11,125 nt of DNA from Polyangia bacterium (GTDB lineage: Bacteria > Myxococcota_A > Polyangia > Polyangiales > Polyangiaceae). The notes beneath the pieces are model-generated. The model searched no databases. It was not told where the DNA came from and saw nothing but the letters and a program-made list of their open reading frames with translations. The translations under genes were made by a program, and so were the position numbers. The stretch spans positions 1 to 11,125 of the forward strand of contig JAUIKB010000079.1 in the NCBI GenBank assembly GCA_030430975.1, written 5' to 3'. Shown here one piece after another: positions 1 through 5,992 of this stretch. Each line of letters begins with the position of its first letter. Within the stretch, counting starts at the first letter, position 1.

Positions 1-1
1 G

Positions 2-1402
2 GCGTATCCGGACAACATCAAGCAGATCGGCTTCTACGCTGCGCTCGACAAGAAGAGCCCTCATCCGCCCTGGTTCGCCGGCCTGGGCGCGCTCGGCTAC
101 TGGATGATCGGCCAGTTCGGCACCCAGCGCCCGCGCCTTCTAAGCCAGGACGAGATCGAAGCGGAAGAACCCGCCATCAACACGACCAACGTCCGGGGCG
201 GCATCGAGTACCACGACGGAATTCTCGTCGACAACGACGCGCGGTTCGTCTTTTCGTTCGTACGCGCGGCCATCGAAGCGGGAGCGTGTGCGGCCAATTA
301 CGTGGAGCTCGTTTCAGCTGAACGCGACGGCGACTACTGGAACGCGCAATTACGCAACGTCGATTCAGGCGAAGAATTCAGCACTCGAGCCCGCACCATC
401 ATCAACGCCGCCGGGCCGTTCGTCGACGGGCTCAATCGTCAGTGGGGCCTGAAAACAAACCACCGTATCGTGTACTCCAAAGGCATCCATCTGGTCGTGC
501 CGCGCCTTACGACCAAGCACCACCACAAGGTGATCGCCTTCTATGACGACACCCAGCGGTTGTTCTACGTCATCCCGATGGGTCGTCGCTCGGTGATCGG
601 CACGACCGATACGCGCGTGGACAGCGCGCATACGCAAGTCACCGACGAAGACATCGATTTCCTGCTCGGGCAGATCAACGCGCGCCTCGACTTGGACAAA
701 CCGCTGAGCCGCGCTGACATCATCGCCGAACGCTGTGGGGTACGCCCGCTCGTCGTTCAGACCGATGGCGGCGATCAGACCGACGTCGACTGGACCAAAC
801 TGAGCCGCAAGCACGCCGTCGAAGTGGACGACCAGCTCAAGGTCGTGACGATCTTTGGCGGCAAGCTCACCGACTGTCTGAACGTCGGCGAAGAGGTCGC
901 CGACGCTGTCGAATCGATCGGAATACCCCTCGAGGAGGACCACCACCAGTGGTACGGCGAGCCCGCCCCGGCGACGCGCAGGGAATTCTATCGCCAGGCG
1001 CGACTGATGAAGCTCGACTCGGTCCGCGAGAAACCCGACACCGAGCCGCTCACCGACCGATTGTGGCGCCGCTATGGGCGGCGTGCGTTTGCGATGCTGG
1101 AGCAGATCCGCCAGGACCCACGCATGGCCGAAGACATCATGGGCTCCGCTGATTACCTGCGCGCGGAGCTGTATTCAGCGGCGGAATCCGAGATGGTGAC
1201 GAAGCTGGAAGACTTCATGCGCCGTCGCTCCAAGATCGACATGGTGGTTCGCGACGACGATATCGAGAACTCGCCCGGCCTGCGCGAAGTGGCCGAAATC
1301 CTGTTCGGCGACGACGCCGATCGACGGCTTGCCGAGTACTTCGGCGGCGAACAGGAGATACCCGCCGTGATGCAGGCCACGGGTACGGACGCGTCACCGT
1401 AG
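2..1402 (+). CDS. glpD: FAD-dependent glycerol-3-phosphate dehydrogenase, 5' partial
   Basis: The reading frame is already open at the left edge (first full codon at base 2) and ends at TAG 1400-1402, leaving 466 visible residues; the N-terminal FAD-binding Rossmann part is outside the window. Family marks are clear: the EYHDGILVDNDARF stretch (about 206-247), INAAGPF (401-421), SKGIHLVVP (476-502), FYVIPMGRR followed by IGTTDT (596-613), and a C-terminal helical domain with RAELYSAAESEM and LEDFMRRR, as in the DAO_C domain of GlpD/GlpA. Proteins of this family oxidise sn-glycerol 3-phosphate to dihydroxyacetone phosphate and pass electrons to membrane quinone, linking glycerol/phospholipid use to respiration. 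It ends 12 bp before the stop of the convergent TetR gene. A different G3P-oxidising DAO member cannot be excluded without the N-terminus. Confidence 0.9.
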   Translation, partial: AYPDNIKQIGFYAALDKKSPHPPWFAGLGALGYWMIGQFGTQRPRLLSQDEIEAEEPAINTTNVRGGIEYHDGILVDNDARFVFSFVRAAIEAGACAANYVELVSAERDGDYWNAQLRNVDSGEEFSTRARTIINAAGPFVDGLNRQWGLKTNHRIVYSKGIHLVVPRLTTKHHHKVIAFYDDTQRLFYVIPMGRRSVIGTTDTRVDSAHTQVTDEDIDFLLGQINARLDLDKPLSRADIIAERCGVRPLVVQTDGGDQTDVDWTKLSRKHAVEVDDQLKVVTIFGGKLTDCLNVGEEVADAVESIGIPLEEDHHQWYGEPAPATRREFYRQARLMKLDSVREKPDTEPLTDRLWRRYGRRAFAMLEQIRQDPRMAEDIMGSADYLRAELYSAAESEMVTKLEDFMRRRSKIDMVVRDDDIENSPGLREVAEILFGDDADRRLAEYFGGEQEIPAVMQATGTDASP

Positions 1403-1414
1403 CGTCGAGCGAGG

Positions 1415-2008
1415 TCAGTCGGGCGCCGCGAGCTGCGCGACGAGTTCACGCGCGCAGTCGAGGGTCGCACGCCCGCGCCGCGCCCCGCCGATCAAACCGT
1501 TGAAGGTCGAGTGGCCAAACGCCAAGCTCATGATCAGGTACGCGACACGCTTGCACCGCGCGCGACCGGCCCGCGGGTAACAGGCGACCAGCTCGCCGGC
1601 GATCGTGGACTCTAGATCGCGATAGGTGGACGCCAGCAGCTCGGCGACCTTTGGTTCGCGGTGGCGCACGGCGAACAGCTCGTCCAAGACGACGTCTTCG
1701 GCGTCGAGCGGGCCGCTGAACGCGCCGACGAATAAGTAGCGCATCAACGCTTCAACGCGGTCTTCGCCGGGCAGCGCCGCGACCAGCGATGCGTACTGCC
1801 GCCGATGACGCTCCGCGATCCGCTGCAAAGCAGCTTCGATCAACGCATCGCGGTTGCCGACGTTGTGACGGATCGCCGCTCGGCCGACGCCCGCGTACTC
1901 GGCGACCCGCTCGAGCGTGACGCCGGCGAGACCGTGTTCGGCGATGCAGTGCTCAAAACCGACCAGGATCTGCTGACGACGCTCAGCTCTGACGCTGCGG
2001 CGACCCAT
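1415..2008 (-). CDS. TetR/AcrR-family transcriptional regulator
   Basis: This 197-residue protein has the TetR layout: an N-terminal three-helix DNA-binding domain (about residues 8-56, ILVGFEHCIAEHG...VTLERVAEYAGVGRAAIRHNVGNRDAL) and a helical C-terminal ligand/dimer domain. The recognition-helix end reads RHNVGNRDAL where most TetR proteins have YxxFxxKxxL, so the usual Tyr, Phe and Lys are replaced. ATG at 2008 begins 6 bp after the TGA (2015-2017) of the GNAT-like gene, so the two are almost surely one operon. A 26-bp palindrome at 2779-2804, just upstream of that operon, is a natural candidate for its operator, giving autoregulation; this is inference. The ligand cannot be told from sequence. 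The gene ends 12 bp from the convergent glpD-like gene, with no obvious terminator between them. Confidence 0.88.
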   Translation of the reverse strand: MGRRSVRAERRQQILVGFEHCIAEHGLAGVTLERVAEYAGVGRAAIRHNVGNRDALIEAALQRIAERHRRQYASLVAALPGEDRVEALMRYLFVGAFSGPLDAEDVVLDELFAVRHREPKVAELLASTYRDLESTIAGELVACYPRAGRARCKRVAYLIMSLAFGHSTFNGLIGGARRGRATLDCARELVAQLAAPD

Positions 2009-2014
2009 CGGCGT

Positions 2015-2767
2015 TCAGGCTGCAGGCGGCGTCCGCCACGCGCGGGGCACGGCGCGCCTGGCGGTCCGCGCGAACACGTGCCGAGCCATGCGGACGTTGA
2101 CGCTGAAGATGATCGGCAACGTGACGCCTTGTTGCCACTCCGGATTAAGGCGCTCATAGTGGGCGTGCAACTGCTCGGCCTCCTGCGACAGCGGCAGGCC
2201 TGGCGTATCGACGACGTTCTGACGACGGACCACGCCGGCGTCGGCGTCGAAATCGTCGCCGAAAAACTCGCGGGCGAACTGCGTCAAAGCCGCCTTTTGC
2301 CAGCGTGAGATTCCGGGACTCTTGAGCGCGTGAGCGTTTCCTGACATCCGCGAGAGAGACACAAAACTCTGCGGAAATGTCGACGTCACGAAGTGGAGGC
2401 TGCGCCGACCGTACCGACGCAGCGCAATCGGTAGCAGGATCCAGGGTGCCAACGTCGTCATGTAGTGACCCCGATACGGTTTGGCGAAGTAAAAGTACTT
2501 AGAGAATAGCAAGAGCCCGCGATGGCCGCAGTGGTCGGCCGGCATGAACGACACGGTGAAAAAGCCCCGCACCGTACCGCGCCGATCAGCGAACACGAAC
2601 AGCGACGTATCGCTCCGCCGCGCGAACGCACTGAAGTACGCCCAGTCGTCTTCTTCGGAACTTTTGAGCTGCAGCATCGAGACGCGCAGGCGCCACACCT
2701 CACGCAGCCGCGCTTCCGAGATTTCAGAGCCGAGGTGATACCTGAAGCGCAGTGATCGGTTTGCCAT
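2015..2767 (-). CDS. Uncharacterised protein, possibly GNAT-like acyltransferase fold
   Basis: I do not recognise a named family with confidence. The frame opens with TTG at 2779, but ATG at 2767 (MANRSLRFRYHLG) is preferred because a G-rich GGGCGGG lies directly upstream; this gives 250 residues. The first half has a GNAT-like pattern: an early helix with W.LRVSML, a beta-hairpin SLFVFADRRGTVRGFFTVSF, then a strand and a PYRG turn (FYFAKPYRGHYMTTLAPWILLPIA) where GNAT enzymes carry the acyl-CoA binding loop. There is no signal peptide; the segment TLAPWILLPIAL is hydrophobic but too short to call membrane-spanning. It is the first gene of a two-gene unit with the TetR regulator 6 bp downstream, so it is probably the regulator's target. 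Function unknown. Confidence 0.75.
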   Translation of the reverse strand: MANRSLRFRYHLGSEISEARLREVWRLRVSMLQLKSSEEDDWAYFSAFARRSDTSLFVFADRRGTVRGFFTVSFMPADHCGHRGLLLFSKYFYFAKPYRGHYMTTLAPWILLPIALRRYGRRSLHFVTSTFPQSFVSLSRMSGNAHALKSPGISRWQKAALTQFAREFFGDDFDADAGVVRRQNVVDTPGLPLSQEAEQLHAHYERLNPEWQQGVTLPIIFSVNVRMARHVFARTARRAVPRAWRTPPAA

Positions 2768-2778
2768 ACCCGCCCGCA

Positions 2779-2804
2779 ATAGATAATCAATCTTGATGAT
2801 CTAT
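2779..2804. promoter_or_regulatory. 26-bp imperfect palindrome, candidate TetR operator
   Basis: Two adjoining 13-base arms, ATAGATAATCAAT and CTTGATGATCTAT, are complementary at 11 of 13 pairs (mismatches only at the centre and at pair 7). The site is strikingly AT-rich against a GC-rich background and lies between the tag stop (2838) and the ATG at 2767. Size, symmetry and position suit a TetR dimer site controlling the GNAT-like/TetR operon. The binding protein is inferred. Confidence 0.6.
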
Positions 2805-2818
2805 CGGGGAAACGTCAA
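2790..2818 (-). promoter_or_regulatory. Candidate sigma70-type promoter of the GNAT-like/tetR operon
   Basis: On the minus strand TTGACG (bases 2818-2813) matches the -35 consensus at five of six bases; 17 bases further is CAAGAT (2795-2790), a poor -10. The -10 and part of the spacer fall inside the 26-bp palindrome, so a bound repressor would block RNA polymerase. The -35 is good, the -10 weak, so this is tentative. Confidence 0.4.
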
Positions 2819-2837
2819 GCTCGGCTATGTCCGCACG

Positions 2838-3482
2838 CTAGGTTGGCCGCCGAAAAGCCTTTCGCGACCGCTCGACGGTGGCTCTGGCGGCACAGCCCTC
2901 GAGATGATCGTTCACGAGGCCCATCGCCTGCATGAACGCATACACGGTGGTCGGACCCACGAACGTCCAGCCCCGACGTTTGAGGTCGCGGCTCAGCGCG
3001 GTGGACTCCGGCGTCGTCGTCAGCTTCATCGCAGCAGCGTGGGTCAGGCGCCGCGGCCGCGTGCTCGGTGCTGGCTCGTGGCGCCAAAAGTAGGCCGCCA
3101 GCGATCCGCACTCGTCGACGAGATCGCACGCGCGCTGAGCGTTCTGGATCGCGGATTCGATCTTTCCGCGGTGCCGCACGATGCCGGCGTCGCTCAACAG
3201 GCGCGTCACGCTTCGTTGGTTGAACCGGGCGACCCGCTCGAAATCGAAGTCGGCAAACGCCGCCCGGAAGTTCTCGCGCTTGCGCAGAATCGTCAGCCAG
3301 CTGAGGCCGGCCTGAAAGCCCTCGAGACAAATCTTTTCGAACAGGCGGTGATCGTCGTCGACCGGCAGGCCCCATTCCGAGTCGTGATAGCGCCGGTAGT
3401 CGTCGTGCTGCCCGGGCCACCAGCAGCGAACCACTGCGTCTTCACCGCGCTTCAGGCCGCGCGCCAAGCGTTGGGTGCTCAT
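2838..3482 (-). CDS. tag: DNA-3-methyladenine glycosylase I
   Basis: Tag excises 3-methyladenine from alkylated DNA in base excision repair. Counting from ATG 3482 (214 residues), the E. coli Tag residues are all present: zinc ligands Cys20, His33 (YHDSEWG), His193 and Cys197 (GLVNDHLEGC), and the base-pocket residues Tyr32, Glu54 (CLEGFQAGLSW) and Trp62. RKRENFRAAFADFD and DAGIVRHRGKIESAIQNA are also typical. ATG 3482 would overlap the upstream fusion gene by 41 bp and add 16 residues that the family lacks. GTG at 3434 starts MVRCWW, like E. coli MERCGW, lies 7 bp after the upstream TGA and has GGTGAAG before it; I think it is the likelier true start (198 residues). The gene follows the SDR-hydrolase gene closely and is probably co-transcribed with it, though there is no evident functional link. 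Confidence 0.93.
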   Translation of the reverse strand: MSTQRLARGLKRGEDAVVRCWWPGQHDDYRRYHDSEWGLPVDDDHRLFEKICLEGFQAGLSWLTILRKRENFRAAFADFDFERVARFNQRSVTRLLSDAGIVRHRGKIESAIQNAQRACDLVDECGSLAAYFWRHEPAPSTRPRRLTHAAAMKLTTTPESTALSRDLKRRGWTFVGPTTVYAFMQAMGLVNDHLEGCAARATVERSRKAFRRPT

Positions 3483-5304
3483 CGTCCGTCAATACCACGG
3501 TGGGCGGCCGCGGCATCGTCCGGCCGACCAGCTCCGCGACGCGCGCGGGATGCGTCAGCTGCGGATAGTGACCGGCACCGGCGACGCGCTCGATCGAGAC
3601 GTTCGCTGGCGGGTCGACGATCAGCGGATCGCGCTCGCCGACGATCAGCATCACCGGTACCTGCAGCTGCGCGAGGCGTTGCTGGTAGTCGCGGCGTACG
3701 TCGAGGCGCGCGGCCCACGAGAGACCCCGCGCGTTCGCACACGCCACCGACGGACGCCTGAGCAGCTCGAGTGCATCCGTTCGCGCGTCATCCAACGTTC
3801 CGTCGAGCACGGCGGCCAGCTTCGTTCGCGGCCCGAAGCGCAGCGCCGGCGCCATCACTTCCGCGCGCCTGAGCAACCAGCTGGGACGCGCCTGCAGGAA
3901 GAACGGCGACACCAAGATCACGCCTTGGACGCGATCGGCGTGCTCGAGCGCGTAGTCGATCGCGTACGCGCTGCCGAGCGAATGACCGACAATGACCGGT
4001 CGCGAGCGGGTGCCGTCGAGGGCCGCCCGCGTCCACTCACCCGGCGTCGCGGTGCTGTCCGCGCTGCGCCCGAACCCGGGCAGATCCAGCGCCAGGTGCT
4101 GAACCCGCAGCCGATCGACGAGCGGCTGCCAGCTGCGCTCGTTGAGCAGCACACCGTGCAGTAGCACGGCTTGCGGCGCCGCCCGGTCACCGCTGGCGAA
4201 CACCCGCCGCCCGCTGGCGCTGAAGCTGCGCCCGCGTGGCTTCGACTTGAGGCCGTCTGTATCCACCAAGTAATCTACCCATACGTCGACGGTCGCGCCG
4301 ATCGGCGGCAGCTCTAGACCGAGACGCTCCAGTAGCGTCAAGAACGGCTGGGCGTCGTAGCGATCGTCGCTGACAAACGACAGCTCCTCCGACGTCACGC
4401 TGGTGAGCGCCGACGGTAGCCGACTCAACACGCTAACCGGAACGCTCACGCGCGGCGGCGTGACGCCGATGCGCCGCGCGATGCGAGCGACCAGCTTCGC
4501 GAGCGGCGGTGTGTCCGGATCGAGCGCGACGTAATGCTGACCGGCGGAGTCCGGATCGTCCGGCAACGCCGCCAACAAACTCGCCAGCGTGTCGACCGCG
4601 AGGAGAGGGACGAGCGTGTCAGCGCCTCCGGGCAACGCCGGCAACCTGCCGTGCATCAGGCGCTCGATGGTTTCGCCGAGTCCGGTCAGCTGGGTGGTCT
4701 CGCCTGTGCGGCTGTCACCGATCACGGCGGCCGGACTGATCCGCGTCAGCGGCACGCCGACGCGAGCGGCGGCGCGACGGACGCGCTCGTGCGCCTCGAT
4801 CTTGGACGCCTCGTAGGCTCCGTGGGTCGCGTAGAACGCGTCGAGCTGGTCGGTGTCGTCCACCTCGAGCCGCGATGCCGGCGTGCCGGTCGTCCGATAG
4901 CCGCTCAGGTGCACGAAACGCTTGAGCCGAGGCGCGTCGGCGCACAGCTCGACGAGCCGCTCCGACGCGGTCACGTTGGCGCGCCGCGCGGTGACGCGGT
5001 CCAGCCCGAACGTGAAGCGCGCCGCAAGGTGATACACCGCCGTCGCGCCCCGCACCCGTTCGACGCCGACGGCGTCCAAACCGAGGTCGTCGGCGTCCAG
5101 ATCGAAGTGCAGCGCGTCGACGTGAGCGGCCCGCCCGCCGTGAGACTCGACCCAGTCGCGCAGCTCGGCAACGCGAGCCGGACCGTTGCGCACCAGGGCG
5201 AGTACGCCGACGCCCTGGCGAGTCAGCTCCGCTGCGAGCCAGCGACCGATGAAGCCCGAAGCGCCGGTGATGATGACGTAGTTTTTATGTAGACCGATTG
5301 TCAT
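3442..5304 (-). CDS. Fusion protein: extended SDR (NAD(P)-dependent epimerase/reductase) + alpha/beta-hydrolase
   Basis: One uninterrupted 620-residue frame joins two enzymes. Residues 1-350 are an extended short-chain dehydrogenase: nucleotide loop TGASGFIG (13-20), VYHLAA (90-95), Ser134 (HLSGYR), catalytic Tyr164-x3-Lys168 (YEASK) and ISPAAVIGDSRTG (189-201), as in 3-beta-HSD/thioester-reductase-like SDRs. Residues about 368-600 are an alpha/beta-hydrolase: oxyanion HG (383-384), DLPGFGRS, nucleophile Ser442 in GHSLGS, acid Asp559 in GERDP and base His579 in GAGHYPQ. All catalytic residues are intact in both halves. There is no signal peptide, so it is probably cytoplasmic. GGGAAG stands 7-8 bp before ATG 5304. 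It follows a LmrA/YxaF-like tetR gene by 51 bp and is its likely target. The substrate is unknown; a hydrophobic ketone/ester is a guess. The Ser nucleophile argues against an OleB-like beta-lactone decarboxylase. Confidence 0.9.
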   Translation of the reverse strand: MTIGLHKNYVIITGASGFIGRWLAAELTRQGVGVLALVRNGPARVAELRDWVESHGGRAAHVDALHFDLDADDLGLDAVGVERVRGATAVYHLAARFTFGLDRVTARRANVTASERLVELCADAPRLKRFVHLSGYRTTGTPASRLEVDDTDQLDAFYATHGAYEASKIEAHERVRRAAARVGVPLTRISPAAVIGDSRTGETTQLTGLGETIERLMHGRLPALPGGADTLVPLLAVDTLASLLAALPDDPDSAGQHYVALDPDTPPLAKLVARIARRIGVTPPRVSVPVSVLSRLPSALTSVTSEELSFVSDDRYDAQPFLTLLERLGLELPPIGATVDVWVDYLVDTDGLKSKPRGRSFSASGRRVFASGDRAAPQAVLLHGVLLNERSWQPLVDRLRVQHLALDLPGFGRSADSTATPGEWTRAALDGTRSRPVIVGHSLGSAYAIDYALEHADRVQGVILVSPFFLQARPSWLLRRAEVMAPALRFGPRTKLAAVLDGTLDDARTDALELLRRPSVACANARGLSWAARLDVRRDYQQRLAQLQVPVMLIVGERDPLIVDPPANVSIERVAGAGHYPQLTHPARVAELVGRTMPRPPTVVLTDDEHPTLGARPEAR

Positions 5305-5305
5305 A
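5290..5305. promoter_or_regulatory. Second TAGACC-type motif over the SDR-hydrolase start codon
   Basis: TAGACCGATTGTCATA shares TAGACCGAT exactly with the operator candidate at 5955-5970 and fits the ideal 16-bp palindrome TAGACCGATCGGTCTA at 12 of 16 positions. It covers codons 1-5 of the fusion gene. It could be a weaker second site for the TetR protein or a chance match that also codes (ATG ACA ATC GGT CTA). Confidence 0.35.
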
Positions 5306-5355
5306 TTATCTTCCCATACAGATGAATGGCACGCCCCGTCCGGGACGTCCGAGGA

Positions 5356-5925
5356 TCAGGGTTGGAGCAACGCCGGCAGCTGCGCCTTCACGTCGTCGAA
5401 CGGAGCCGGGTCGCGGTAGGCCCGCGACAGCACGATGGCGCCTTCGATCGCACACAGTAGCATCCGTGCTTTGGAACGCGCCGCATCGGGGGCGTGACCG
5501 GCCGCGACCAGACGGTCCGCCATCCGATGCGTCCACAATTCAAACGCTGCCCGGGTGGCGTCACGCAGCGGGTCCGAGCGGTTGGCCATCTCGAACGCGA
5601 TCGCCAGAACCGGGCATCCGGAGGCGTAATCGCTCTCCACCAGCTGCGCGCCGAGAAAATCGAGCGACGCGGTCGCCGCCGCCAGCGGATCGTCGGTCAT
5701 CAAAAAGATCGCGTCCAGGCGCTGGGCGAAGTCCTCAGCGTAGGCCTCGACCACGTGCGCGCCCAGTTCCTCTTTTCCGCCCGGGAAGTGGAAGTAGAAC
5801 GAACCCTTGGGCGCGTCACTCTCCGAAAGGATCTGCTTGAGCCCCGTCGCCGCGTAGCCCTGCTCTTCGATCAACCGCGTCGCGGCCTCGATCATGTGGG
5901 CGCGGGTTAGCTCGCCTTTGCGCAT
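5356..5925 (-). CDS. TetR-family regulator, LmrA/YxaF-like
   Basis: The 189-residue protein opens with a textbook TetR DNA-binding domain: RAHMIEAATRLIEEQGYAATGLKQILSESDAPKG followed by SFYFHFPGGKEEL (about residues 8-54). Its C-terminal half, with the SGCPVLAIAFEMA segment (Cys104) and LLCAIEGAIVLSRAYRD, resembles the LmrA/YxaF type of TetR repressor, whose known Bacillus sites contain a TAGACC half-site. A TAGACC palindrome lies in its own promoter at 5951-5979, which fits autorepression, and a second related motif overlaps the start of the next gene, the SDR-hydrolase fusion 51 bp downstream. The likely role is to derepress that enzyme when a small hydrophobic effector is present. ATG at 5925 is used; no strong Shine-Dalgarno is seen. 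Effector unknown. Confidence 0.92.
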   Translation of the reverse strand: MRKGELTRAHMIEAATRLIEEQGYAATGLKQILSESDAPKGSFYFHFPGGKEELGAHVVEAYAEDFAQRLDAIFLMTDDPLAAATASLDFLGAQLVESDYASGCPVLAIAFEMANRSDPLRDATRAAFELWTHRMADRLVAAGHAPDAARSKARMLLCAIEGAIVLSRAYRDPAPFDDVKAQLPALLQP

Positions 5926-5927
5926 CT

Positions 5928-5938
5928 TGGGAGTCCCA
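5928..5938. repeat. 11-bp inverted repeat in the tetR leader
   Basis: TGGGAGTCCCA pairs 5+5 bases around one central base, directly before the tetR start codon at 5925. It might mask the start region in the mRNA or be chance; no Shine-Dalgarno is evident in its place. Confidence 0.3.
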
Positions 5939-5950
5939 TCCTGAGACTTC

Positions 5951-5979
5951 TCTATAGACCGATCGCCCTATTACGGCAA
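5951..5979 (-). promoter_or_regulatory. Sigma70-like promoter of the LmrA-like tetR gene with embedded operator (5955-5970)
   Basis: On the minus strand TTGCCG (5979-5974), a 17-bp spacer and TATAGA (5956-5951) form a good sigma70-like promoter, 25 bp before the ATG at 5925. The sequence TAGACCGATCGCCCTA (5955-5970) matches the perfect palindrome TAGACCGATCGGTCTA at 14 of 16 positions, lies between the -35 and -10 boxes and overlaps the -10 by two bases. This is the position expected for an autorepressing TetR dimer. LmrA/YxaF sites in Bacillus also carry TAGACC (known from the family); binding here is inferred. Confidence 0.62.
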
Positions 5980-5992
5980 GGCCCCGGCGCGA

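Noticed and set aside
365..946. 193-residue minus-strand open frame inside the glpD-like gene
   Set aside because: Shadow of a conserved enzyme gene; the translation shows no motif of its own.
1403..1414. Terminator between the convergent glpD-like and tetR genes
   Set aside because: Only 12 bp lie between the stops and no stem-loop or T-tract is visible there.
2793..3761. 322-residue plus-strand open frame
   Set aside because: It runs antisense to tag and the end of the SDR-hydrolase gene, both with complete catalytic motifs; Arg/Ala-rich translation is typical of GC-rich shadow frames.
4534..5292. 252-residue plus-strand open frame
   Set aside because: Antisense to the SDR domain of the fusion gene, which has strong motifs; no recognisable domain.
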